A stretch of 64,000 nt of DNA from Cristatella mucedo (Eukaryota > Bryozoa > Phylactolaemata > Cristatellidae), in the NCBI GenBank assembly GCA_009760855.2, contig WPIO01000003.1, positions 3,222,001 to 3,286,000 on the forward strand, written 5' to 3'. The notes under the pieces are model-generated. The model did not search any database and was not told the origin of the DNA. It saw nothing but the letters and a program-made list of their open reading frames with translations. The position numbers and the translations under genes were made by a program. Shown piece after piece: positions 1 to 11,810 of this stretch; position 1 is the first letter of the stretch; each line of letters starts with the position of its first letter.

Positions 1-59
1 AACGGATAGAGAATTACCATTTCCTTGCTTCGTTGCACTTGCTTTTTATTTCCAGGCCT

Positions 60-240
60 TTTTTGGCCCATATAATAATATAATCAATGCTCATACATTT
101 TATATTGCGCCCTCGGAGAACGCAATCTCTTTCTAGGAACTTTACTTGAGCTGCAAAGAAAGTACGATTAAATGGTTAGTAAAATCATTTGTTGCCTGCC
201 TGGGTCTCTTGCTAAATAGCAAATGACTCGTAAAGAATCG
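60..240 (-). mobile_element. NLR-A retrotransposon 3' end, short relic
   Basis: On the minus strand this carries the family's 3' end: an AT-rich remnant of the (ATT)n tail, the inverted gcgccctc/ctctttctagg hairpin, and the UTR word around 'gctgcaaag'. Only the last 150 bases or so of the element survive, which fits 5' truncation during target-primed reverse transcription. No coding sequence remains. Confidence 0.7.
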
Positions 241-583
241 CATGCAACGTTTAATCATTAAGTTTGTGCAGAAAATCAACCAAGTAGAAATTTTCGTCGT
301 CTGCAGCTCCGAAACGCTGCGATCCGATTACCTAGTGTCTTTGCTCGCGATTAGCAGCATACACTCTGGGCTCCGATTGGCTAGACAAGGTCGGTAGGGG
401 GCCACCAGCCTAGCACAGGTAGACAACAAAATTTAGGTACGGCATGCTTTAGGCTGGAGTATGCTTTTTAAATACACGATCTCAACGCACATGATCTGAC
501 AGAGATTCAAACGAATGGTTCAGGCGAGGCTACATCTAGCCCTGAGCACCAGCCGCCCATAATGGCAAAGACAGAGTCCATGA
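241..583. other. unassigned sequence
   Basis: No exon, repeat or RNA gene recognised. Locally less AT-rich around 340-420. Confidence 0.4.
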
Positions 584-760
584 AGTGGATTTTGCATCTT
601 GCTGATTCAACAGCCTCTTTTGTGTAGCAAAAGAGCTTTTTGGCGATCACCACAGCTTGCACTTGCAATACAGGATCGCCCTCCTTAAGAATTTGAACCA
701 AAGACCTCGGGACCGAGGTCGTAAAAAGCGACCGCCCTACTTAGTGCTCCAACACGGCTC
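584..760 (-). mobile_element. tRNA-derived SINE, minus strand
   Basis: Read on the minus strand it starts with a degraded A-box (cactaagtagggcgg), then a stem resembling an anticodon arm (acgacctcggtcccgaggtc), a decayed B-box (ggttcaaattc), and the family body ending in 'cttttgctacacaaaagaggctgttgaatcagc'-like sequence between about 584 and 630. The body matches the copy at 24862-25035 in order and spacing. A SINE is non-coding and depends on a LINE for mobility; its partner is not identified here. Confidence 0.7.
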
Positions 761-1300
761 AGGCTAGGCAGAGGCGACATGCTATTACGTTGGTTGAATA
801 AGCACATAGCCTAGGGTATTGATAGGCGGCGAGCTTAATCCATAGAGAATAAAATAACACCGAAAGTGACCCTGAAGTCCGTGCAGAGGAGGTAAATTTG
901 GCACCCTCATTGGTTGGTCCTGTGGCCCTGCAGTAACTACTTATCCTTAACCCCCTTAGAGGCCCGGCTTATGCTGCTGTTGTTCTTGACAGGCAGCAAA
1001 CACGTTGCTATTCCCTATGGATAGAATGTAAAGTTCGTATTGGCTGCTTACTGGTAGCCGGTAGAGACGATTCCAAAGGCAGCAGCAGCGAAACACGGAT
1101 GCTGCTGCAAAGCTTTCTCTGACACCTCCTGCTCTCTCCACTCCAACAGGCACAGAACGATCCCACCTCTGAGGAGGAGGTGCGGAATTATATCCCGACA
1201 TCTGGCCAATTGAGTTCAGTTCTGATTCAAGAGGCTCTCAGTTCGGGTGGTGCGACATACTTTTATTGATAACTTACAGCTCGTCGGGCTTCTGCTCTTT
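761..1300. other. unassigned sequence
   Basis: No supported gene. The 81-codon reading frame on the minus strand at 956-1201 has no recognisable domain and no clear splice context. Confidence 0.4.
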
Positions 1301-1304
1301 AATG

Positions 1305-1360
1305 ATAACAATAATAATAATAATGATAGCACATTCGATAAAGCCCCTGTATAATAACTT
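1305..1360 (-). mobile_element. possible NLR-A tail remnant
   Basis: An (AAT)n run is followed by 'gcacattcgataaagccc', which resembles the minus-strand NLR-A end 'gcacttgataaagcgcc'. Similarity stops within about 25 bases, so this may be a very short or decayed insertion. Confidence 0.35.
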
Positions 1361-2305
1361 TAAGCTATTTTGGCTTACTAATAATCAGATAAAGCTGCAA
1401 TTCGATGATACATTCAATCATATTGATTCGGAAGTGACAACTTCGCAGGGTTGAAGGTGATATTTAAGGCTGCTGGACGGATGCAGAAGGTAAGAGTACT
1501 GTTCCTGACTGGAAATGTTTTCGCAGTGGATTAGGGACTAGGTAAAGAGAAAAATGCACCACATTTCACACCACCCTGATTTATGTCGACGGTTAAGGAG
1601 CTAGTCTTAAACCGCCAAAGTCATGAGATTAATAATTTTTTATTAAATCCCAAATTTGGTTTCTAATGAAAATTTCCTCACAGGAAAACTTAACTTGTAA
1701 ACATTTAACATTTTAAATTGAACTAAGCGTTTTTCCAACTAAAAAAGTGAGACATTAAATTTTGTTTAGATTTTTAACATGTTCGTGAGTGAAAAGACTT
1801 AAAAACAAAATGTTTCTAGTCTTTCAGGATATTACCTCTGGATGTCTCTAGTTAAAAAAATTGCAAAAGTTACAAATATGATGTTTGTGAGGACTCCATA
1901 GCTAACAACCCAACGGTGAGGCTATTGCATAGCTTTCTCTGCCCCGAGAGACAGAGTGAGATCACTTTTCGCACTCTAAATAACCTTGAGCAAACTTCGA
2001 CATAAGTTTGGCTCTTAACTCAATACATTGCGTACATGTCTATGTAGTTTTTATTTAAAAATTTATGCCCAGTTAAATTATGCATACCGAACGCATATTA
2101 CTTATTTAACAAAATTATAACATACTATAAAGGTGTTGCTCGTATACATGATTCTACAACTCAACTATAAAATTGTTGTGAACTGAAAACGGCCCTTATC
2201 TGTAGTCACCAGACGTGCTGAATACGAATATAAATATAAAAGTTTTTAGCGGCTCTCGATTTAAAGATATTGTATGTTGTTCATATTATGCTTCATCGTG
2301 TGAAT
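1361..2305. other. unassigned AT-rich sequence
   Basis: Strongly AT-rich, no coding potential or known repeat recognised. Confidence 0.4.
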
Positions 2306-3450
2306 TTACGATACAAATATTACTAATAATACTCTTGGTATAACGCTCTCAGCGAACGTAATCACTTTCTAGGTGCTTTACATTTGCTGCGAAGCAAACA
2401 CTATCAAATAAAGAGTTAAATCTTACTCGATAAAAAACAAAAATACTGTGGTTTGTGGTGACATGCACATGGGTCTGAGCACACACATCAAGTTAGTGGC
2501 AGGATGCAACAGTGGCAAAAATAAACACGTAAAAGACGAATCACGGACCCTTTAAATTGTGTCATAACTTGTGCGTTTTTAATCTTTTTTATAAATGTGA
2601 TAAAGTCAGGGGATTTTGCGATGAAGTCCGGAAGAGTTCCAGACTTTGGGAGTATACGAACTAAAGGCATAGTCTGCAAATGGGTTCGAGGTTAGCACGA
2701 ATAGCTAAACAATTAGATTCCAAAAAGCGAGTGTACGAAGCTAAGCCTATTGGGGCAGTAGATTTCTTAGGTAGGCTTGAATCAAAAAATGAAGGAAACT
2801 ACAAGTCAGCGACAAAACCTTGAAGTTAGTGCTTTGCTTGCCTGAGAGCCAGTGCAGGTCAGCTCGAATTAGTGTGATGTGGCAGCTGCAATGCTAACGC
2901 CTGACTATCCAGGTTGCAAAATTTTACAACAGCCGTAAGCATCTGATTGCACCTGCCGTAAGACCAGCAAGGAGTGAGCTACTTAAGTCAAGATCTTATG
3001 TCACAAATGTTTGGACCAACTTAGATGTGGTATCTCTGCCTAAAAGAGCTCAAATTTTAGCAATTTTAACCTACTGAAAGTAGGCAGACTAAATCGTGAA
3101 GCTGATGTGGTCGTCTAACGAAAGGTCACTTTGGAACACGACACCTTGATTTCGTGCACATGTTCGTGTTCAAAAAGAGATATGCTGGCAGAGCCAATTT
3201 TGAGCTTAAGTCTTTCCAATTTTTGAATCACACTTGGTTCGCCCATAACTGTTAAGTTGGTTTAATGATCATTCATTATAAGAAAATGTGCTGCCATCTA
3301 TGAGAAGATGTCGTAAGTGTGTGCAGCTGTTCAGTTGAGGGATTGTGATATGCTGGAAGTTTATCCAGGATGACTGCAGCAACACCCTAAATGAGCCTAG
3401 ACTGATGTAATAGTGCATGGCCTAGCATACTAACTCCATTCTCAAATCAT
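2306..3450 (-). mobile_element. NLR-A retrotransposon, decayed 3' part (RT end and UTR)
   Basis: On the minus strand the order is: end of the RT domain (about 3450-3080), the family's C-terminal domain (about 2880-2560, with the HWL-like and K-W-N-S-type segments broken by stops), then the 3' UTR with the 'gacatgcac' repeat words, the terminal hairpin (about 2345-2385) and an (AAT)n-like tail near 2310-2330. Base-by-base order matches the copies at 7195-7930 and 9395-11810. Many stops and indels: a pseudogenised copy. Confidence 0.75.
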
Positions 3451-3654
3451 CCATAGATGATTTGATCATTTTATGATCACTATTGTATGATTCAAATCAG
3501 TACTACTGCCAGGCGGCTTCTGCCATGAGCTGACGTCATAAAAACCAGTCTGAAAGTTTTAGCATTCACAACGAAAATTCAGACATTGTTCAAGACAGTT
3601 TACGGTACTGTTCTTGACACTTACTATTTTATACAATCTGTTGAGGCAAAATAC
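3451..3654. other. unassigned sequence
   Basis: Short gap between the NLR-A relic and the GDQD-type pseudogene. It contains the small near-palindrome 'aaatcatccatagatgattt' near 3446; nothing else recognised. Confidence 0.35.
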
Positions 3655-5090
3655 GGAATAGTAATGCCTGGAAAGTGTGTTTAAACCATGGAAAACTTTG
3701 CTGTATTTGTGGGGAATTGAAATAAGCCAACCAAAAGGAAAATATCACTCCTCAAGTGAAGAAGGCATTCCATGTTTACTTCATGTACAAGGTTGGCGAC
3801 CAAGACCACCCTTGGGCAACTAAATCAATGCTCTGCTACATGTGCAATACTGCTTTCACAATTATTGATGGGCCAAATACCATCAATGCTATTTGCAGTC
3901 CTCCATGGTATGGAGAGATGCAAGCAACTGCATAAATCAAGGTTACTTCTGCTCGATTCCTCCTTATCCAGTGGAAAGACTCAAACAAAGTCTATGCAAT
4001 TATAATCCAACATCCCAACTGCAACAAACCCATTCCACACGGTGAAGAACTCCGTTTTTTGGAAGCACAACGGGATATTTTCTTGATTCATCTGATTAAT
4101 AAATATTGTGAAGACCTGATCTTCTCGTGTCTTCTAGATCTTCTGTTTGTACATGCAGCAATTGCGATTTCCATTGTAATGCATCATGAGCAACACAGAG
4201 AATAACTCAGGAAGAGCTAATTGACCTGGTTAGTGATTAGGATGTATCCAAGAACGTGTCAGAGTTGCTAGGATCAAGATTCCAACAATGGAATCTTATC
4301 GAAAAGGATGTCACAATTATTTGATATCGACAGCGGCCCTAGCAAGTGAAGCCTTTCTTCAGAAGGAAATGTAATCTGGTATTCGTTTTTGACATTGGGG
4401 TATCACCCATGCCTTTGAAAGTACTTCTTACTTATAACCCACAATAACGTTGAATATATTTGAACTCTTCATAACTAATTCTAAAGGCGGTGCTTTTGCA
4501 CAATTAAAACTGTCTTCGATCTGATCTAGTAGCGCTTGTTTTCCTAACGAAAAGTGATGCGATAAATTAAAGCCACTGCTAAATTTTATATAGTATAACA
4601 ACTAAAGCTGGCACTTGTGGTGATTCAAAGGAAGTTGACCTTTAAACGGGATTGTGGCAGAGATGTGCAAAGTACACGAGCTTCATATGCAATTAGGATA
4701 GACGAGCAAGGGAATTGTACTACTTGTGGAAGGAACGGACTCTCAGAAAACAATTTTCAGTTAGAAAGAGCAATATCCAGCACCCAGCTTCTACTGAGAC
4801 TCGCAAAATCCAGCTGCCTCCTCTTCATATCAAATAGGATTCATAAAGACTTTCATGAAAGCCACGGCTCAGATTTAGCCAGCTTTTTAATACTGCAGAA
4901 AAATTCCATCAAGTCGGCGAAGGAAAGATTAAAGAGAAAGTGTTGAGGGTCTCCAGATTCGAGATCTCTTTGAAGATTACAGATTCAACAACTTGCTGCA
5001 TGGTGATGCTAAACAATCATGCAACGCTTTTCGCCTTGCGTCCACAAATGTTCTTGGGAATCTGGGGCAAAAAACAACAAGGAATCAGTA
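3655..5090 (+). pseudogene. broken copy of a transposon-associated GDQD-PWA family protein
   Basis: Translated in pieces, this follows a protein family found in many copies in invertebrate genomes, usually as LOC-type 'uncharacterized protein' and probably spread by a transposon. In order one sees a zinc-ribbon-like start (CCICGE, about 3695-3715), NITPQVKKAFHVYF (about 3745-3785), the signature VGDQDHPWATKS (about 3790-3830), a C-x-x-C pair, PNCNKPIPHGEEL (about 4010-4055), ELLGSRFQQWNLIEKDV (about 4263-4315), and near the end QIRDLFEDYRFNNLL followed by NAFRLASTNVLGNL (about 4955-5065). Stops and at least two frameshifts interrupt it, for example a stop after the cysteine pair and a frame change near 4945. 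The family's biochemical role is unknown to me. The family assignment rests on remembered motifs, not on a search. Confidence 0.7.
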
Positions 5091-6240
5091 AAATTAGATT
5101 TTAGAATTTTATTTCAGTAAGATGATTTTTGTAAATAAAAGCTGAACAATGGTTGCCTCGACTGGCATGCAAAAGTTTTCTTTTGAAATCACTAATTTGT
5201 CCTTAAAAGAGAGCTTTACTCGATTCAAGCAACAGTGAAGTCACAGTTACGCAGTTACAAAGTGCAACTTGGAACCGATCAACAATCCTCCATTACCTCC
5301 ATGTCAATTATTTTTGTGGCCTTTATTGTCTTGATAGGATGTTATAGTTCTCACAAATATTTTGTAAGAAAGATATGTAAACTAACCTGCCCACTAGACA
5401 AGCAAATCTACCATTGAACTCATCGTCCACCACTGCTTGCTTTACTTTTGTGGGCACGTTCAAGCATTTCATTAGTGACCTCATCTCGGTGTTGATTTTC
5501 TTTTGGAATAGAGCTAATATCCGCTAATACCTTGCACCTACCGTTCTCCATCTGATATTGTAAAACCACACTTGTTTCGTGAAACGACGTAATGCAGAAA
5601 CCATTAAACATGAGTATTGCACCCTGCTTATTTATTGAAAGCCAATGTAAGATTACCCTATAAGAATTCAAAAATATAACAGGAGAACAGAGGCAAATTC
5701 TTTCACGTTGCCCAAAAGCCAATCCTATCAGGAAAAGAACGACCACGTAGTAGCATTCGGATACTACTGGCAGTTTAATGGGGTTTTATTTAATTTCAAT
5801 CCTGAATCCTCCTAAACCAACCTGATCATGGTTAAGGCCTCACCTAACTTTTCCAAATATCTTGGAAAATTCTGATACTGTGGAGGACCAGGTCACTTCC
5901 GAGATACATGATTTTTATCCGAAAATCACGAGATATCTATCCTAAGGACTCTAGCGTGTTTTCTTGCAGAATTTTGGCTTTTCTTACTAGGTTTAAGCAG
6001 GCCTTTATACAGCCCATATATTGAACCTTTATCCACTGTGGTGTATATTTTATGGTACCCACAGTATGTTTTCTAGGTGCTAGTATTACTATTGATTCAC
6101 CCTCTTCCTCCTAGGTACGCCATCCCTGAGCGATTAGCATACACTCTGTATTGTGAACGTGCAATCGCCAATCTGATTCTCTTCTTAGAAGAAAAAGCGA
6201 AATCTATCTTGTTTAATCGGATGCCGTACACAGGGCAAGG
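5091..6240. other. unassigned sequence
   Basis: Two modest reading frames occur (5235-5417 plus, with one hydrophobic stretch; 5420-5746 minus). Neither shows a known domain or splice structure. No repeat recognised. Confidence 0.35.
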
Positions 6241-6515
6241 CTTTTTTTCCTAACTTGCAGGTGTTTTGTGACAGTGTCTCCGGCAGTGGCTGTTCTTGTT
6301 GAGTCTCACGGAGACACGAACGGCCGAACACGAGTGGTAACCGAGGCTCTCTCTTTATTCTCTCAGCAGGTGCATATGCGAGCTGGCTGACTTATCACAG
6401 ATAAGGGAGTGCATCTGTGGCGGGCCACATGCTTACATCAAAGGCTGGGCTTTGCATCGATTCAATTGCTGAACCACCTGCTGCAGGTGGGGCATACACT
6501 AGCTGCTTAGGCTGC
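6241..6515. other. GC-richer island with short inverted repeat, possible element fragment
   Basis: Composition changes sharply against the AT-rich flanks. A 9-bp inverted repeat, GTGTCTCCG at 6274-6282 and CGGAGACAC at 6309-6317, encloses a 26-base loop. The style recalls an LTR or 5' leader of a retroelement, but no coding or terminal repeat partner was found in the window. Confidence 0.35.
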
Positions 6516-7194
6516 CGTGCTAATTAAAATAGCAGATGAAGGAGGCTCACACAACTCCTGCAACTTCACACTCGCTTCCGAGTCTACTGCTCCGAGCTAC
6601 TTACAAATCAGGCAAGGCACCTTCTCGGCCACTCTTCTGATCTTATTATTGTACCCATATCTCTACCTAATTAATATTTTCGGAGACGTTGCTTTATTTT
6701 AAATTCGAAAAACTCGTGCTGAACATACACTCGATATTTTAGGAATGGCCGATTTTCATTGGAAATTATCAGGGATATTCCTTGGTTAGTTTTCCGCCAG
6801 CTTCGGCTTCCTTTCAAGTGGCTCATGAATTGCAAGGGTCTGTCGTTGAGTAAAAGTTTCGCTCATTATCTTGTGGCTGCTCGCATATTGAAAATAATCC
6901 ATAGTTGGTCCTGCTTCTCATCTCAGTGCTTATTTACTCTATGACTCAGCTCATTAGGCTGTCTGTTGAACTAATTTATACTCGCTTCGTGTTTCTACCT
7001 TAATTTTATCCACACCTATTGACCTCAACTAAATATCTTAAAAAACTATGCAAACCATTGAGTTACATATTAAAATAAAGAAAATCGAAGAACTAGCTGT
7101 TCATCACACTCATTTGTAGGAATTGAACCGGCGTCATGCAACTAATAGATAGATTTCCTTTCAAGCCATTGTATGATGCTTATATAATGAATAA
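6516..7194. other. unassigned AT-rich sequence
   Basis: Nothing supported beyond short chance frames. A B-box-like word (ggttcaattcc) lies on the minus strand near 7118-7130 without the rest of a tRNA. Confidence 0.35.
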
Positions 7195-7930
7195 TTAAAA
7201 TAACAATGCACTTGATGAAGCTCCCTCAGATAACTCAATCTCTTTCTAGGCGCTTTATATTTGCTGCAAAGGGAAATGCAATTGAATGGTGAGTAATATC
7301 ATGCTTGATATCCAAACAACATGAATGACATGGTTAGGGGTGACATGCACACGGTCAGCATGCTAATGTGGTTAGTGGCAGCATGCACAGTGTCGGCATA
7401 CGTAACCGCATTAAGGAATAATCACAGAGACCCACTAAATGCTCTCCTAAATAGTTGTGTTTTTAAGATCCTTTTAAATGTGGTCAAGTCAGGGAATGTT
7501 TTGATGCATGTCGGCAAGGAGTTCCAGGCTTTGGGAGCATGCGAACTAAATGCAAGGTTGCCGAAGGATATTATGTTTGTACGAGGTATTGGTAAACTGT
7601 TGGATTCCAAAAAGAGGGTAGTATGAAATTTGGCCTGGTGGGGATTAGATCTAAGAGATAGGTTGGAGCCAAAGAATTTAGGGATCTAAAAGTGAGCGAC
7701 AAGACCTTGAAGTCGATCGGTTGCTTGACTGGTAGCCAGTGCAGGTCGTTGAAAAGTGGTGTGATGTGGCAACTGTGGAGCTCACGACAGACAAGCCTAT
7801 CTGGGGAGTCTTTCACCATCTGTAATCACCTGATTGCACATGCCGGTAGGCCAGCTAGCAGTGAGTTACAGAAGTCAAGATGGATTATCACAAATGCGCG
7901 GACCAACTTAGTAGTGATATCCTTCAAAAT
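7195..7930 (-). mobile_element. NLR-A retrotransposon 3' part
   Basis: Minus strand, C-terminal domain then 3' UTR. The frame at 7571-7819 reads HITPLFNDLHWLPVKQPIDF and then LSLTFRSLNSLAPTYLLDL, and the frame at 7422-7610 reads SLPIPRTNIISFGNLAFSSH and then APKAWNSLPTCIKT: these are the family's two halves, now split by one frameshift. The 3' UTR and hairpin (about 7225-7265) and a short A/T tail at about 7195 complete the end. 5' truncated near 7930. Less decayed than the copy at 2306-3450. Confidence 0.85.
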
Positions 7931-8661
7931 TAAAATTATTCCTTGCGTTTTTTCTTGAAAAAAACTCGCGTTTACTCTCTACAAAACCTCCAAACTGCCG
8001 CTTCTAACCTTTTAATTCACTCTGTAGGCTTTCTGATTCAGCTGATTTCCTTGTGTCTTTATTGTTTAGGATGGGTTCAGTTGACTAAAATGCGGGAAAT
8101 TCCTCCGAGAGAGCTCTAGGTTGACGATAGAAATGTCCCGAGATAGCTCTAGATTGACGATAGAAATGTCCTGATAAATCTTATACTTAGCCTTTTAGGC
8201 TGTGCTGTTTTCATTATGAGATGCATCCACAGGCACACCTTGACTAAAGCATATCCTGGAACCAGGGAACAAAAGAAAAAATGGAGAAAGAGAGAACCAA
8301 TCAATTTTGTGAAGGGAACGAAATTAACACGTAAAACTCTCTTTCTAAGGCATTTCATCGTGTTTTAAGCTTTAAAAATAAACGAAATTCTTAGGTAGGC
8401 ATACAGCTACGGGTGAAAGTCATGATTGCTTCGTCGGTTCGTGTTGAAGCAGTGGGCGCTGATAAATCCATTTACAATTGACCAGTATCGATCATTTTTT
8501 CGTAGTATTTGTGTACAGCTTGTCCTAAGAAAATACTCATTTGAATTGGACTACGAGTAAATACATTAAATCGAAATTTGCGTTAACATATTAAGATAGT
8601 ACATATTGGGATAATGTAATTGCAGCAGTCCTGCTCACCCGTGAAAACTCTCAAGGAGCTG
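7931..8661. other. unassigned sequence upstream of the apple-like exon
   Basis: Contains a direct repeat of about 30 bases ('tctag[ag]ttgacgatagaaatgtcc' at about 8114-8137 and 8148-8172). A promoter for the downstream exon could lie here, but no core element is distinctive. Confidence 0.35.
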
Positions 8662-8861
8662 CCCACATGGCACACAAATCCTGGCCAGTGCCGACATTAA
8701 TGAAGTGTTGGCTTAAGGTGCAGAAACCTATATACATAGCTATTGATTTCGATCCAAGTTCAGATGTAAGTGAAAATCATGTCACCTGGTCACTCAGGTC
8801 CTTCAAAGGGAGAATCTCCACTGGCTACATTGGAGCGATGGGCTCAGTCGGCCACATAGCA

Positions 8862-9096
8862 ATGGCATCACTTGTGAGGCACTACTTGTGTGGGTTTACG
8901 TTAATTTGGGCGGCCGCACTTGGTTCTTGTGTCGAAATCAGTTACTGCGAGCAAGGTTATAGCTACCCACGTCAGGGATTATTAACCAAATTTCCCGGTG
9001 GTACAGCTCTCACGAAAGCACGGAGTCAAATAGAATGCACGGCATTCTGTTTGCATACAAGAGTATGTCTCCGAGCATACTACAACTCAACCACAG
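8862..9096 (+). CDS. exon: signal peptide plus apple/PAN-like domain start
   Basis: From the ATG at 8862 the first residues give a basic start (VRH) and a hydrophobic core (LCGFTLIWAAALGSC), a typical secretion signal. A cysteine-rich stretch follows (SYCEQGY), then QIECTAFCLHTRVCLRAYYN, a C-x3-C-x5-C spacing like the core of apple/PAN domains, which mediate protein or carbohydrate binding outside the cell. A donor CACAG|GTACGT at 9096/9097 would end the exon in phase 1. Reading through gives GTCSLMNS and a stop at 9120; this also looks like the end of an apple core, so the donor is not certain. The reading frame is open upstream to 8667, but the signal peptide argues for the start at 8862. 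No downstream exon was proven; the CTHRC1-like exons at 36.5 kb are on the same strand and in compatible phase. Confidence 0.55.
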
Positions 9097-9394
9097 GTAC
9101 GTGCAGTCTAATGAACAGCTGATTGTATACATCTGCTTGTATTTCATAAAGTTTCAAGACAAATCCTTGTTTTTATATTTATAAATGTCTAATAGCCAAA
9201 TCGGCCTTACGTTACTATATATATATTTTGCCTGCTGAGAAACAGTGGTTTATAAAGATTAATGCCGAAGCCTAATATGCATTCGTGATGGCTACTGTGC
9301 AAGAGCGTTCTTCAGCTTTAAAATGAAGGGAAATTGTTCATGCACTCATATGTTTGCTTCATTCCTTAATAAAAAAAACTTGCAAACAGGATCA
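9097..9394. other. unassigned, possible intron start
   Basis: AT-rich sequence between the apple-like exon and the next retrotransposon. No coding signal. Confidence 0.35.
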
Positions 9395-11810
9395 AACGCC
9401 TTGAGAGAATTCGATGTGTTTCTTGGGGCTTTACATCTGATGCGAAGAAAGCGATCGGCTGGTTAGTTACAGCATTCTAGATAGACCACAGGAACAGCAT
9501 GGTTAGGGGTGACATGCACAGGGTCAGTATGCATGCTTGGTTAGGGGCAGCATGCACGGTATCAGCATGCATAAGCGTATAAAGGACGACTAGTAGGGAC
9601 CCACAAAATGCTGTTATGAATAAGTGCATTTTTAATTTTTATATTAAATGTGTTCAAGTCAGAGGATGCCACGAAGCAAGTTGGGACTGGGTTCCAGGCT
9701 TTTGGAGCAAGCAAACTAAAGGCACTGTATCCAAAAGATTTTATGTTTGTATGACCTATTAGTAAGCAGATAAAATCCAAAAAAGCTGATGGTACGATGC
9801 TTAGCCAGGCGCGGTAGAAGATCTGATAGGTAGGCTTGAGCCAAAGAATGAAGGGATGTAAAAGTGCACACAAAACACTTGAAGTCAATGCCTTGCTTAA
9901 ATGGTTGCCGGTGCAGGTCGCAAGAATTGGTGCTTTGTGGCAGCTGCAATATTCACGACTGCAAACCTAGCTGCAAAGTTGTGCACCAGCTCTGAGCGTC
10001 TGATTGCTCTGGCCGATAGACAAGCAAGTAGTCAGTTACAGAAGTCAAGAGGGATGTGAAAAATGCATGGACCAACTTAGATGGGGTATTACTGCCTAAA
10101 CAAGCCCGTATTTAGGACATGTTGTGTAGCTGAAAGTAGGCAGATTAGATTGTGAAACTGACTTAGTAGTCTAATGAAAGGTCACTTTGGAACATGATTC
10201 CTAGATTTCGTACAGATTTAACACGAAAAATGCCGGCAGAGCCAGTTTTGTGCGTCAGCATTTTCAGTTTCCAGAATCACAATGGGTTTGCAGATAGTTA
10301 CTAGTTTGGTTTCATGCCCATTCACGTTAAAAAAATTCACAGCCATTGATGTGCTGGTGTCACTAATACATGTAACAAATGAGGTGAGAGAATTTGACGT
10401 GCTGGAGGGCAGGATGGCAAAGCAAACGTACAGCTGAGTGTCATCGGCATAAAAGTCAAAGCCTAGAATTTTCTTAGCAACCACATTGGCAAGAGGAGGA
10501 GTATACAGTGAAATGCGTAGGACCAAGCACGGGACCCGCAGGCACCGATATTTCAGAGGTTTCTGGAGTATTTGTGTCCATTCTCATCAATTCTCTGGAG
10601 TCTCCCACCAAAATGGGACCTGAACTATTGCTATACAGTGCCAGTGGTTTCCAGGCGAGATGAGAGGCACTCAAGAAGGATTTGATGATCATCATTATCA
10701 GAAACGGATGAAAGATTGAGCAAAACAAGCAGGGATACTCTACACATGCTTGCATTCCTAAGTAGGTCGTTGTACACCCGAAGCAATGCTGACTCTGAGG
10801 GGTGACTAGCTGCAAAGCCAGACGGGCACAGCATAGCAATTTTTAAAGTTTCAATATCTTAGTTTAGCTGGTGCGCCACGACTCGTTAAAGCTTCTTTGG
10901 ATAGGAATGGTAAAATTAGAGAAGTCTTAGTTGCTCAAGCTCTCTTTGTTTAGTGTTGCTTTCTTGAAAGGTGGCCTGAGTACAGCTTTTTTTTAATGCT
11001 GCTGGGACATGACATGAGGCTAATCACATAATAAGGATATTACTTATGCGTGGCAGCAGCAGATCAATGCATATTAGAAGCAGGACAGTGTGAATATGGT
11101 CCAAAGAACTAGTTATCTTTGATTGTGATACGTACTCCAGAATGAGGTCACTAGTGATCTCCTTGAATGCGAGTGCAGACAGTGAGCTGCAGCTAGGAAT
11201 TGGGGGACAGCCCTCTAGTGGTGATGCTGCCATCGCAGGAACAGACAGCCTAATCTTGCCTGTTTCATTAAAAAAGAATCTAGAGAAGCGATCGGCTAGA
11301 TCATCACAAGGATCATCAGGTATGGAGCTAATCTGGGAGCAGTTGATGAGATGGTTGATTGACGCCATCAACATTTTCGGATTGTGCATCTGCAATTCAA
11401 CGACGTTTTTATAGATGCTAGACGCTGTCTCCGCCAGGATCGATTGGTGCGATCCACGGTATTCCTTGTATGCCTGTTGATTGACAGTCAAGTCTGATCT
11501 TGTTTATTCTTTTTCAAATTGTGCATAGTAGGCCTAGCTATTTTAATGTCTGTGGTAAACCAAAGGCCACCTGGGCGAGGGCTCACAGTGAGCTTAGTCA
11601 GAGGTTCCAACTTGTCGAGCGTGTCAGCTTGAGTCGTGTAGTAGCAATCTACTAATGATGACTGGTCGGAAGAGTGGCTGAGCTGCCGAATCGAGGCAGA
11701 TATTACTGCATGGATAACATCGATGTCAAGGGTCCTCCTTGAGTTGATCTTTCTATGGAATGAATTAATCCGTGATGGTGATGATATAGTGAAAGATGCT
11801 AATGAGTCTT
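9395..11810 (-). mobile_element. NLR-A retrotransposon, longest RT-bearing copy
   Basis: Minus strand, about 2.4 kb. From the 5' side: end of the endonuclease-RT linker (about 11780-11600, with a SSLVD...ADTLD-like segment), the RT N-terminus (11491-11024, containing DLADRFSRFFFNETGKIRLS), RT core fragments with the catalytic box FYADDTQLYV (about 10470-10435), RT thumb relics, and the C-terminal domain (9949-9562, APKAWNPVPTCF). The 3' UTR and hairpin lie at about 9560-9410. Stops and frameshifts separate the pieces, so the copy is dead, but the RT box and domain order place the family in the CR1/L2 group of APE-type non-LTR elements. The 5' end is truncated near 11810, within the linker after the endonuclease. 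Confidence 0.85.

Noticed and set aside
7100-7160. B-box-like ggttcaattcc on the minus strand
   Set aside because: No A-box or tRNA folding around it.
11142-11414. 90-codon plus-strand frame
   Set aside because: Antisense shadow of the NLR-A RT on the minus strand.
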